A stretch of 64,000 nucleotides of DNA from NCBI RefSeq assembly GCF_905221025.1, contig NZ_CAJNBL010000041.1, positions 62,001 through 126,000 of the forward strand. Direction: 5' to 3'. The position numbers and the translations under genes were made by a program. The DNA comes from Candidatus Nitrotoga fabula. GTDB lineage: Bacteria; Pseudomonadota; Gammaproteobacteria; Burkholderiales; Gallionellaceae. The notes below the pieces were generated by a model. It was given only the letters and a program-made list of their open reading frames with translations. It ran no database searches and was not told the DNA's origin. Positions 28,333 through 36,894 of the stretch are shown here, one piece after another (the first letter of the stretch is position 1; the number at the start of each line of letters is the position of its first letter).

Positions 28333-28890
28333 TCATGCTGTGCTGCCTGCCAGATTTTTCTGCCAGTAAGTCTCGCTCTGTCCCATTGTACGGTTGAGGA
28401 CACGACTCAATACAAATAATAAGTCAGATAAACGATTCAGGTAAGGCAGGGCATGCAGAGGAACCGCATCGTGAAGCGCGAGTGCAGCCAAATCCCGTTC
28501 AGCGCGCCGGGCTACTGTGCGTGATATGTGGCATTGCGCTGCGGCACGGGAGCCCCCGGGCAGAATAAATTCCTTAAGCGGGGGCAAATCGGAGTTGTAA
28601 AGGGTAATCGCGGCATCCAGAGATTGGAGCTTGCTTTCGGAAAACTGGGCAGCAGGGTATGCAAGCGCACCACCAAGGTCAAACAGGTCATGCTGTATAT
28701 GCAACAGCAAATTGCGCAAGTCATCGGGTGCGGATTCTGCGAGCAGAAGTCCGATGTGGCTGTTGAGTTCATCCACGCTTCCGATAGCGTGGATGCGCGG
28801 GCAATATTTTTTTACGCGTGTTCCGTCCGCCAGTCCGGTGGAGCCATCATCTCCAGTGCGGGTGACAATTTTGCTTAGACGGTTGGCCAT
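28333..28890 (-). CDS. PduO-type ATP:cob(I)alamin adenosyltransferase
   Basis: Adenosylates cob(I)alamin to coenzyme B12. Start ATG 28890 overlaps the stop of the preceding gene (TAATG), which decides it over an upstream ATG at 28908. The 185 aa contain the ATP-binding N-terminus KIVTRTGDDGSTGLADGTRV, the core SVDELNSHIGL, and LPYLNRLSDLLFVLSR near the C-terminus. These are family signatures. It is the third gene of the leftward run nth, DUF1841, PduO. Confidence 0.92.
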   Translation of the reverse strand: MANRLSKIVTRTGDDGSTGLADGTRVKKYCPRIHAIGSVDELNSHIGLLLAESAPDDLRNLLLHIQHDLFDLGGALAYPAAQFSESKLQSLDAAITLYNSDLPPLKEFILPGGSRAAAQCHISRTVARRAERDLAALALHDAVPLHALPYLNRLSDLLFVLSRVLNRTMGQSETYWQKNLAGSTA

Positions 28891-29312
28891 TATTGTTTTT
28901 CCAGGCAATTGAAATAAATGCCAGCATCAATAGCCGTGCCGCTGCGTTGCGATTGCCAGATCATTTCCCCCAAACATTCCATCATCCGATGTTGAGCGTC
29001 GTGTTCTGATTCATGAAGCACGGTCAATCTCTGAAAGTGTGTGCGGATTCCAGGCGGCTGGTTGATGGAGATCTGCTCTTCGATGGCGAGATGCATCATC
29101 AGGTGCAGAAAGGGGTTGGTCGTGCCCTGTTCCGGGGTATAGTCCTTATGCTGGTAGTGTTCCGGGTTTTCCAGTATGGGGAAGTATTCCGGGTGTTTTC
29201 CTATAAGTTGCGCAGCCAGGTCTTCCAGAGGGGAGAGAAGTTCCCCCGTACGGTGCTTGCGCCAGGTCTCGATGAGGAACATGCGCGCTTCTTCTCTGCT
29301 GGGGTTGAACAT
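28890..29312 (-). CDS. DUF1841 family protein
   Basis: A conserved betaproteobacterial/gammaproteobacterial protein of unknown function, 140 aa. The body includes MFNPSREEARMFLIETWRKH, NPFLHLMMHLAIEEQISINQ and HDAQHRMMECLGEMIWQSQR, which are the family's characteristic helices. There is no signal peptide or membrane segment. It lies 9 bases after nth and is translationally coupled to the adenosyltransferase through TAATG. Confidence 0.85.
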   Translation of the reverse strand: MFNPSREEARMFLIETWRKHRTGELLSPLEDLAAQLIGKHPEYFPILENPEHYQHKDYTPEQGTTNPFLHLMMHLAIEEQISINQPPGIRTHFQRLTVLHESEHDAQHRMMECLGEMIWQSQRSGTAIDAGIYFNCLEKQ

Positions 29313-29321
29313 TATATTTCC

Positions 29322-29954
29322 TTATATTTCCTTGTTGGAATAATCGCACAGATCAACGATGCGGCACATGCCGCATCTGGGTTTGCGTGCCTGACATATA
29401 TAGCGCCCATGCAGAATCAGCCAGTGGTGGGCATCATGCTTGAATTGATCCGGTACGACTTTCAGTAATTTTTTTTCCACTTCCAGCATGGTTTTTCCGG
29501 GAGCAAGCCCGGTGCGGTTGGATACACGAAAAATGTGGGTATCCACCGCGATCGTCGGCTGGCCGAAGGCCGTATTGAGCACGACGTTTGCTGTCTTGCG
29601 CCCTACGCCCGGGAGAGTCTCCAGAGCTTCGCGCGTCTGTGGAACGGCTTCACCATGTTTCTCCAGCAATATCCGGCAGGTTTGAATGATATGCCGTGCC
29701 TTGGTTTTGTAAAGACCGATACGCTGTATGTAATCGCGTAATTTATCCTCGCCCAGATCAAGCAACCCCTGCGGGGTGTTGGCTATCGGGAATAGCTGGC
29801 GGGTAGCAGCATTCACGCTGACATCGGTAGCCTGGGCCGAAAGGATGACTGCAACCAGCAGTTCAAATGCGGAGTGATACTCCAGCTCGGTAGTCGGGTG
29901 CGGATTGGCTGCCTGCAAGCGCAGAAAAATTTCCTGGCGTTTTGCTGAATTCAC
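29322..29954 (-). CDS. nth: Endonuclease III
   Basis: DNA glycosylase/AP lyase for oxidised pyrimidines. The 210 aa contain the helix-hairpin-helix LPGVGRKTANVVLN with the catalytic lysine (GRKTA), the catalytic aspartate in VDTHIFRVSNR, and the C-terminal 4Fe-4S loop C-x6-C-x2-C-x5-C (CQARKPRCGMCRIVDLC). It starts the leftward operon. Length and motifs are standard. Confidence 0.97.
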   Translation of the reverse strand: MNSAKRQEIFLRLQAANPHPTTELEYHSAFELLVAVILSAQATDVSVNAATRQLFPIANTPQGLLDLGEDKLRDYIQRIGLYKTKARHIIQTCRILLEKHGEAVPQTREALETLPGVGRKTANVVLNTAFGQPTIAVDTHIFRVSNRTGLAPGKTMLEVEKKLLKVVPDQFKHDAHHWLILHGRYICQARKPRCGMCRIVDLCDYSNKEI

Positions 29955-30501
29955 AGAGCGGTTTTACTCCAGTAAAAAAAGGGATTACAGTGCTTGCGCG
30001 TCATTGGGGAAGAGTACGCCCGTATAATACAAAATAGACCGGGAGCCCTGAATTGGTACCCGGAAATTGGATGCAATGCCTATGTGTAAGATTTGCGTAG
30101 TTTTGTGAATATTTTACATGACAAATGGATGGTTGCCATGGACAGAAGAGATAAATAATGTGGTCTGGAGAAGCTGAGGACGATGACAAATGGTACAGTG
30201 TCATGCATTTGCAGTGCATGCCCGGAGCAGGTGGTTTTTCTGGCGCTCACCCAGTTGGCTTCGTTTTGTGTCTGGTTCATGGATATGTAGAGGCTGCTCT
30301 GGATGAAAAGCCGGCTTATTTAATGTTGCCGGGAACCGTGATGAATATAGAACCCGTTCACCTTTTGCCTAACGCGCCAGCGCCATTGATCCGGTCTGCG
30401 TTGGGAGCAGGTGCTCGTCTTGACGGCAGGGTATGCTGTACGCTACGCTCACACTGATTCAGTGATCTACCAACCTTTCAGTCAACCTTTCAGTAAATTT
30501 T
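29955..30501. other. Divergent intergenic region nth / mobB
   Basis: About 550 bases between divergent genes. A TATAAT occurs at about 30031-30036. A frame of 99 codons (30158-30457, plus strand) has unconvincing composition and no ribosome-binding site. I looked for a Moco-riboswitch-like fold before mobB and could not support one by eye. Confidence 0.4.
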
Positions 30502-31017
30502 ATGTTTAATGGGAAAATAATGGGTTTTGCGGGTTATTCCGGCAGCGGAAAAACCACCTTGCTTGAAAAAGTAATTCCGATTTTGACTGGAAAAGGTTTG
30601 CGTATTGCCGTTATCAAGCATGCGCACCATGATTTTGATATTGATAAGCCTGGAAAGGATACTTATCGTCATCGCAAGGCAGGAGCGCGCGAAGTGCTGA
30701 TTGTTTCTGCACAGAGATGGGCATTGATGCACGAATTAAGCAAGGAGACGGAACCTACACTTGAAGATCTCTGTTCAAGATTTTCCGGATATGACCTGAT
30801 TCTGGCCGAAGGATACAAGCATGCAGCTATACCAAAACTGGAAGTGCATCGCAAGGAAACCGGGTCTGATGCCATATATCCGACTGACCCGGGAATTATT
30901 GCTGTTGTGACAGACAGCAAGGATTCTTTCCCGTTGCCGAAACTTGACATTAATGCACCGGAAGAGGTGGCCAATTTTATTTTGGACTATTTTTCAAAGG
31001 GTAATCATGCGAATTGA
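30502..31017 (+). CDS. mobB: Molybdopterin-guanine dinucleotide biosynthesis adapter MobB
   Basis: GTP-binding accessory protein that helps MobA make the bis-MGD cofactor. The 171 aa open with MFNGKIMGFAGYSGSGKTTL, a P-loop. AVIKHAHHDFDIDKPGKDTY and ILAEGYKHAAIPKLEVHR follow, both diagnostic for MobB. It is the first gene of the run mobB-moaD-moaD-moaE-moaC and overlaps the next gene by 11 bases. mobA itself is not in the window. Confidence 0.93.
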   Translation: MFNGKIMGFAGYSGSGKTTLLEKVIPILTGKGLRIAVIKHAHHDFDIDKPGKDTYRHRKAGAREVLIVSAQRWALMHELSKETEPTLEDLCSRFSGYDLILAEGYKHAAIPKLEVHRKETGSDAIYPTDPGIIAVVTDSKDSFPLPKLDINAPEEVANFILDYFSKGNHAN

Positions 31018-31330
31018 GATCGTTTATTTTGGTAAGCCGAAGGAAAATTTGAAAATATCGCAGGAGACGGTAACAGTTCCCGGAGATGCGCTTACGCTTT
31101 CTGGTCTGCTAGAATGGCTGAGGTCGCGCGGAGGAGACTGGGTGCGTGAAATGGATGAAGACAAGGTGCGTTGCGCTGTCAATCAGGATTTTGCTGCGCT
31201 GACGAGGGAGTTGAAAGAGAATGACGAGGTCGCTATTACTGCTCATTATCATGGCTGTGCAGAATTCTGGGAGGGGGATCCCCGGCTTAGGCCGCTTCAA
31301 TCCAGCACCGTAATGAAACATTGTTCGTGA
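31007..31330 (+). CDS. MoaD-like ubiquitin-fold protein lacking the C-terminal diglycine
   Basis: A 107-aa paralogue of the next gene. Its first 75 residues match that MoaD closely: MRIEIVYFGKPKENLKISQE ... VRCAVNQDFA ... KENDEVAI. It then diverges into a 30-residue tail and ends MKHCS, with no terminal Gly-Gly. MoaD needs the diglycine to be adenylated and thiocarboxylated, so this copy cannot act as a normal sulfur carrier. Neither other frame restores GG. It is either a decaying duplicate or a repurposed ubiquitin-fold protein. It overlaps mobB by 11 bases. Confidence 0.75.
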   Translation: MRIEIVYFGKPKENLKISQETVTVPGDALTLSGLLEWLRSRGGDWVREMDEDKVRCAVNQDFAALTRELKENDEVAITAHYHGCAEFWEGDPRLRPLQSSTVMKHCS

Positions 31331-31612
31331 TGGCCGCCCCTGCCATTTCTGGCATTTGCAGGAAATAGCATTTTGCAGATTGCAAGATTTGTTACCGGGT
31401 TTTCTGGATGCAGGAAAACGGTACGAGCATTGCAATAAACGGACTTTATTCGGGAAACAGGGAAGGATGCTGCATATGCAAAATATGCAGCTGCCATTTT
31501 CTTCATGAGTGGCATCAGGGTACGATGGACCGGTTGATGTCAAGCGGGTTGCAGACGCAGACAAGTTTCAAAAGTCATTTGTATTTGTTTGAATTATTTT
31601 TCAGGAACAGCC

Positions 31613-31867
31613 ATGAAAATTGAACTGGTGTATTTCGGTCGACCGAAAGAGCATTTAAAGGTAGCACGTGAAACGGCAGATTTGCCAGCGGGTACTTCTA
31701 ATCTGGCAGGTGTGCTGGCATGGCTGCGTACACGTGGGGATGTATGGGCACAGGAGCTGGCCGACAACCGTGTGCGTTGTGCGATTAACCAGGAGTTTGC
31801 CGATTTGCCTGCCACCATTAAAGAGAATGACGAAATCGCCATTTTCTCGCCCATCTCCGGAGGTTGA
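31613..31867 (+). CDS. moaD: Molybdopterin synthase sulfur carrier subunit MoaD
   Basis: Small subunit of molybdopterin synthase: it carries the thiocarboxylate that MoaE uses to sulfurate precursor Z. The 84 aa run from ATG 31613 (MKIELVYFGRPKEHLKVA) to the essential C-terminal ISGG. The ORF is open a little upstream, but this start aligns with the paralogue at 31007. It ends one base before the moaE start, so the two subunits are produced together. Confidence 0.92.
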   Translation: MKIELVYFGRPKEHLKVARETADLPAGTSNLAGVLAWLRTRGDVWAQELADNRVRCAINQEFADLPATIKENDEIAIFSPISGG

Positions 31868-31868
31868 A

Positions 31869-32342
31869 ATGAGCGTATCAATACAGGAATCTGATTTTGA
31901 TCTTGCCGCCGAATTGAATACCCTGCGCTCTGGAAACTCAAAAGTAGGAGCCATGGTCAGCTTTGTCGGTTTGGTGCGGGATTTTAATCTGAATGAAACC
32001 GTGGACAGCATTTACCTTGAGTATTACCCTGGCATGACCGAAAAGGCGCTGAACAAAATTATCGCCGAGGCTACCGAACGGTGGAATTTATTGAACGTCC
32101 GGGTAATTCATCGCATTGGAAGACTGTATGCCAGCGACCAGATCGTGCTGGTGGCCACTACAGCGCTGCACCGCGGGGAGGCGTTTGCTGGGTGCGAATT
32201 TATCATTGATTATCTGAAAACGGCTGCGCCTTTCTGGAAAAAGGAGGAAACCGGGGAAGGTTCGCACTGGCTGGAAACGCGTGAAACGGATGTGCAGCGC
32301 ATGGAATATTGGCATAGCGATAAAGTCAGGAAATCGGCATGA
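31869..32342 (+). CDS. moaE: Molybdopterin synthase catalytic subunit MoaE
   Basis: Large subunit of molybdopterin synthase. The 157 aa start at ATG 31869 ([20 protein letters not shown]). Family motifs are [41 protein letters not shown] and the active-site stretch [12 protein letters not shown] with the catalytic lysines. It overlaps moaC by 4 bases (ATGA). Confidence 0.96.
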   Translation: MSVSIQESDFDLAAELNTLRSGNSKVGAMVSFVGLVRDFNLNETVDSIYLEYYPGMTEKALNKIIAEATERWNLLNVRVIHRIGRLYASDQIVLVATTALHRGEAFAGCEFIIDYLKTAAPFWKKEETGEGSHWLETRETDVQRMEYWHSDKVRKSA

Positions 32343-32833
32343 ATAATGGCATGACACATTTTGACCAGGACGGTCAGGCGCACATGGTTGACGTTGCCGG
32401 AAAAAGAGAGACCCAGCGTGTTGCCAGGGCCTCCGGGTATATTCAAATGAATCCTGCAACGCTGGGGCTGATTGCTTCCGGAACCGCCAAAAAAGGTGAC
32501 GTGCTGGGCATTGCCCGCATTGCTGCGATACAGGCAAGCAAGCGTACCTCAGAACTTATCCCATTATGTCATCCTTTATACCTGACCCGTGTGGCTGTAG
32601 AGTTCCACCTCGACCATCAGAACAATATGGTGGAATGCATTACGACTGCAGAAACATTTGGCCGGACTGGTGTCGAAATTGAGGCCTTAACCGCAACCAG
32701 CATCGCCCTGCTGACGATCTATGACATGTGCAAGGCGGTGGATCGTGGCATGATTATCAACGATATCCGACTGTTGGAGAAAAAGGGCGGGAGATCAGGC
32801 CACTGGCGGGCTCCAGAGGAATCACAGTCCTAA
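32339..32833 (+). CDS. moaC: Cyclic pyranopterin monophosphate synthase MoaC
   Basis: With MoaA converts GTP into cyclic pyranopterin monophosphate, the first Moco intermediate. The 164 aa contain [32 protein letters not shown] and the catalytic/terminal stretch [20 protein letters not shown] with DRGM. moaA is not in the window. It is the last gene of the operon; remnants of mobile DNA begin 90 bases downstream. Confidence 0.96.
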   Translation: MNNGMTHFDQDGQAHMVDVAGKRETQRVARASGYIQMNPATLGLIASGTAKKGDVLGIARIAAIQASKRTSELIPLCHPLYLTRVAVEFHLDHQNNMVECITTAETFGRTGVEIEALTATSIALLTIYDMCKAVDRGMIINDIRLLEKKGGRSGHWRAPEESQS

Positions 32834-32922
32834 AAATCGCTTGAAAATCACTCCAGAATCCTGCTGAAAAATGATGAAAAAAGCCTTTCTGTCCAAATCC
32901 TGTCCAAATGGGATTTCACAGA

Positions 32923-32997
32923 ATGGCTTCAATCCGTTACCGCAACGGCAAATATCAGGTAAGAATTTCAAAGACTTGTACTTTTGCGTACATTTGA
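32923..32997 (+). pseudogene. Integrase N-terminal remnant
   Basis: A 24-codon frame encodes MASIRYRNGKYQVRIS before losing similarity. This resembles the first residues of phage-type integrases (MASI-x-x-R-x-x-x-Y-Q-V-x-I). No downstream integrase sequence follows; the IS481-type element begins at 33033. It marks an old recombination site next to moaC. The evidence is short. Confidence 0.4.
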
Positions 32998-33032
32998 AGC
33001 GTGAATTTGGTCTTGGTAATCGCGACATCATC

Positions 33033-34077
33033 TGACAGTTACCCGATTTGATCGAAGTGACTGTCAGTTCAGATTCAGCTATTCAATGTGGTGATTTTAT
33101 CGTGCCACGCCTCCTTTCCGTCAATTAAAGTTTGCATCGGGGTGCGCCCACAACACATCTTGCCTTGATGAGTGCGGTCGTTGTTGTAGGTCACTATCCA
33201 GGCATCCAGGTCAACCTGCAGTTCTTCAATTGACAGGTAAATCCTGCGGCGGAACGCCACCTGATAGACTCCGTGCCTCGATCCGTCAGAATACGGATCA
33301 AGCCCATCCCTTGTTCGGCAAAGAACGGCAGCACCTTGTCATTGAGCAGATCGGCAGCGGTGATTGGCGTCTTGGTGGTGTATAGCCTGGCTGCAGCCCA
33401 CTTGGAATAAGTATCTACAAAAGTTTGTTGATAAATTCTGCCTACGCCCTTGATCGTGCCGACGTAAAAAGTGTCCTGGCTGCCAAGATAGCCAGGATGC
33501 GCGGTCTCGATTTCACCGTGTGCGGCGTCATCTTCCTGCTTTCTCTCGAGTGCCTGTACCTGCATCTCGGTCAGCACTTCACCGGTCTGGGCAACATGGC
33601 TCTCCAGTGCCGACAGGCGCTTCTTGAACGACTCGAGGTTATGTCGCAGCCAGACCGAGCGGACGCCAGAAGGTGAAACAAAGATGCCGCGTTTGCGCAG
33701 TTCATTTGAAACACGCAACTGCCCGAAGGCGGGCTGCTCCAACGCAAAGGCGGTGACGGCGGACTCCGCTATTTCCTCAACACGGTTCTTGGGATTGGGT
33801 TTGCGGCGATTGGCATCGATCAGCACCTCGACTCCGCCGGTTTCAACGGCGGCCTGATAACGATAGAAGGTATCGCGTGAAAAGCCCATCACCTTGCAGG
33901 CGCGGGATACGTTGCCAAGTACGGCGGCCAGATTCAGCAAGCCAACCTTGTGTTTGATAATATTCTGTTGAACACTACTCATGGGGTTACTCCTTTGCGC
34001 TTACGCGCTTTGGTTGATAAAGATTCGCACCTCTATCAAACCGGGTAACCCCACCCTTTGGCAAGACCTTACTGTCA
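33033..34077. mobile_element. IS481-family insertion sequence remnant
   Basis: The element is bounded by inverted ends TGACAG...CTGTCA (33033-33038 and 34072-34077). Just inside the left end TTACCCGATTTGAT (33039-33052) matches the complement of 34035-34048 with one mismatch, although spaced differently from its end. The single gene is an IS481-type transposase with an internal deletion, so the copy cannot move by itself. No clear target-site duplication is visible. Confidence 0.7.
33075..33982 (-). pseudogene. IS481-type transposase, internally deleted and frameshifted
   Basis: The N-terminal part (to about 33270) has helix-turn-helix sequence VSRACKVMGFSRDTFYRYQA and the first parts of an rve integrase core, including VDTYSKWAAARL and ILTDRGTE, which hold two of the acidic residues. 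The frame then jumps: the C-terminal part YQVAFRRRIYLSIEELQVDL ... YNNDRTHQGKMCCGRTP continues in another frame to 33075. About 50 residues with the catalytic glutamate (the usual CERFHKT region) are missing at the seam, about 33262-33272. The enzyme must be inactive. Confidence 0.8.
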
Positions 34078-34293
34078 GATTAAGTCTGGACTACTAATTA
34101 TGTCTCTGAACCGTATTTTCATTAGATGGCTGTCCACTGAATTTTTGGCGGTGAAATTAAAGAAAAATATCCTACAAGTTGCGTGAATTTATACACTTAG
34201 TTCGTAACAAGGATATAATATTCATTCTTTGATTTCCTTGGCATGTTACCGCAGATTTCAATGCGCTGAACGTCTCAATATCCTTAAAGAGGT

Positions 34294-35430
34294 ATGGATA
34301 ATTCTCTGCAGATTGCAGCTGGCCTGCATAATGAAGCGGTTGCAAAATTTCGTTCAGGTTATATTGAGAATGCGATTGAAACTTTCAATATATCTTTGAA
34401 TATGGGGCTTGCTGCTTCTGGACGGGCACTGTTTGAAATTTACCGGAAACAGCAGATGCCATATCTGGCTGGCGAGGTTTCTGCACGTGCTGCGCTGCTG
34501 GAACCCATGAATTTCAGTTTTGTGCAAGATGCTTTGGCGTTCAATGTCCGTTATGCTTTCGAACAGCGTATTCTATATGAATCTGTCAGCCCACGAGTTC
34601 CAGCGGACTGGTCGGTAATTGTTTGTAGCCACGACAATGACATGTATGCGACATTTCAGGAAAATTTCGAGTCTGTAGCAGGTAATCATCGTTTACAATT
34701 TGTACGCATTTCCGATGCGACTGGCATGAATGAAGGATATAAACGTGGTCTAGAGATGGCTTGGTTTGGTAATATTATTCTTTGTCATCATGATATTGAA
34801 TTGCTTGTTCCAGACTTTTTTGACAGGCTTTTAGGTCACCTTGATTGTTATGATTTTATTGGAGTTGCGGGTGCGTCCAAAATGTCTGGGCCAGCCATTT
34901 TATTTGATGGACATCCGCATCTTCTGAGCAGACTTAGCCAGCCTGCGAAAAACATGAAATCCAGAATACTGGCTTCATCCAGCCCATTTGCCCATGTAAG
35001 ACCTGCGGCTGTACTGGATGGTGTATTTATCGCCTGCAAGCGTTCTGCTTTAGAACAGCTTGGATTTGACACGCAAATTACCGGTTTTCACTATTATGAC
35101 GTGGATCTCAGTCATCGAGCTTTTAAAGCTGGATACGATTTGGCGGTTGTTCCAGACCTTGCGCTTCACCATCAGAGTTATGGGAACTTCAATACAGACT
35201 GGGAGAGGGGATTGTTACTGTTCAAACAGAAGTTTCCCGAACTACGAGGAGAGCCTTCCCCGCACAGGCATTTCTATACAACCTCTATCGGTTCGGAAAA
35301 TGAAATTTCAGTTTGGTCATGGCTGAATACTTTGTCTGGCAAGTGGGACCAATTCAGAAGAGCTTCAGCTGAAGTTCAACCTGGTCTGGCCTGTATGAAG
35401 TCAACTGATCCTATGTTTCCATCGGTGTAA
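34294..35430 (+). CDS. Glycosyltransferase-like protein (StrF / GT-A domain) with helical N-terminus
   Basis: A 378-aa cytoplasmic protein. Residues 1-95 are helical and TPR-like (AVAKFRSGYIENAIETFNIS). From about residue 105 the sequence WSVIVCSHDNDMYATFQENF, LCHHDIELLVPDFFDRLLGH, DGVFIACKRSALEQLGFD and FHYYDVDLSHRAFKAGYDLA matches the StrF-type glycosyltransferase domain (Glyco_tranf_2_5). HHDIE would be the metal-binding DxD equivalent. The GAGGT before ATG 34294 is too close to be ideal, so the start is uncertain. It is flanked by the IS481 remnant and mogA, with no polysaccharide genes adjacent. Acceptor unknown. Confidence 0.7.
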   Translation: MDNSLQIAAGLHNEAVAKFRSGYIENAIETFNISLNMGLAASGRALFEIYRKQQMPYLAGEVSARAALLEPMNFSFVQDALAFNVRYAFEQRILYESVSPRVPADWSVIVCSHDNDMYATFQENFESVAGNHRLQFVRISDATGMNEGYKRGLEMAWFGNIILCHHDIELLVPDFFDRLLGHLDCYDFIGVAGASKMSGPAILFDGHPHLLSRLSQPAKNMKSRILASSSPFAHVRPAAVLDGVFIACKRSALEQLGFDTQITGFHYYDVDLSHRAFKAGYDLAVVPDLALHHQSYGNFNTDWERGLLLFKQKFPELRGEPSPHRHFYTTSIGSENEISVWSWLNTLSGKWDQFRRASAEVQPGLACMKSTDPMFPSV

Positions 35431-35557
35431 TCCCAGGTGCGGTCCAATGAAGTTTTCCTCAAATTCAGGGTAGTAACATAACCAGCTTGGATGATCATGA
35501 ACAGGATACAGCCCCCGAAAATTGGCGCGAACGGTCAAGTTATGGCAACTGCACGAT
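35431..35557. other. Intergenic stretch between the glycosyltransferase and mogA
   Basis: The minus strand reads FRGLYPVHDHPSWLCYYPEF followed by EENFIGPHLGL within 35440-35530. This looks like real protein sequence but has no start of its own and I cannot name its family. It may be a fragment of a lost gene. Confidence 0.25.
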
Positions 35558-36106
35558 CTATTTCGCTTTTTGTGCTGATTTTGGGCGGAATGCCTTGATG
35601 ATGTCCGGATTGGTCTCGATATATGGGCCACCGATCAAATCGATACAGTAGGGTACGGCTGCAAATATTCCATCCAGTGTTTCTTTGATTGCCTTTGGTT
35701 GACCTGGCAGGTTCAAGATCAGTGATTGCCCCCGTGTCACGCCTGTCTGGCGTGACAGGATGGCAGTTGGAACGTAGCGCAGGCTGACCGCGCGCATTTG
35801 TTCACCAAATCCGGGAAGTATCTTATGTGCCACGGCTAGCGTGGCTTCCGGGGTTACGTCACGCAAAGCGGGTCCGGTTCCTCCCGTCGTAAGGATCAGA
35901 TGGCATTTTTTTTGGTCTGCCAGTTCTATGAGGGTGGTTTCAATCAGTTGCTGTTCGTCCGGTATCAGGCGTGTGATGGACTGCCATGGGCTGATTAGTG
36001 CCTGTGTGAACCACTCCTGCAGGGCAGGGAGGCCGGCATCCTGGTATACGCCGCTGCTCGCCCGGTCACTGATGGATACAAGGCCAATGGTAAGAGTATC
36101 AGTCAT
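35558..36106 (-). CDS. mogA: Molybdopterin adenylyltransferase (MogA/MoaB type)
   Basis: Activates molybdopterin with AMP before molybdate insertion. Start ATG 36106 is chosen from the family N-terminus (MTDTLTIGLVSISDRASSGV); an upstream ATG at 36163 adds a non-conserved leader. The 182 aa contain TTGGTGPALRDVTPEAT and SLILNLPGQPKAIKETLDGI, the MoCF_BD signatures. It is separated from the mobB-moaC operon by the IS481 remnant and a glycosyltransferase, and it is read in the opposite direction. Confidence 0.93.
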   Translation of the reverse strand: MTDTLTIGLVSISDRASSGVYQDAGLPALQEWFTQALISPWQSITRLIPDEQQLIETTLIELADQKKCHLILTTGGTGPALRDVTPEATLAVAHKILPGFGEQMRAVSLRYVPTAILSRQTGVTRGQSLILNLPGQPKAIKETLDGIFAAVPYCIDLIGGPYIETNPDIIKAFRPKSAQKAK

Positions 36107-36257
36107 GTTGCTGGTTTGGTTTGATTCGGAAAAATGGCGTGCAGCCTTTTTTCCTAGATTCAATTATTAATTATTAATTATAGTTTGCATATGCTGAAGC
36201 CGCAATCTTATTGTGTTGTATAAGCGGTAAAACTAGGGTGTAGAGACGGCATGTTTT

Positions 36258-36866
<609 letters not shown>

Positions 36867-36894
36867 TCATGCAGGATTATTTGTGGTCCTGGCT

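Noticed and set aside
30158-30457. 99-codon plus-strand frame upstream of mobB
   Set aside because: Composition not convincing, no ribosome-binding site; could not be tied to any family.
29955-30501. Molybdenum-cofactor riboswitch before mobB
   Set aside because: No conserved stem set could be traced by eye; a covariance search would be needed to claim it.
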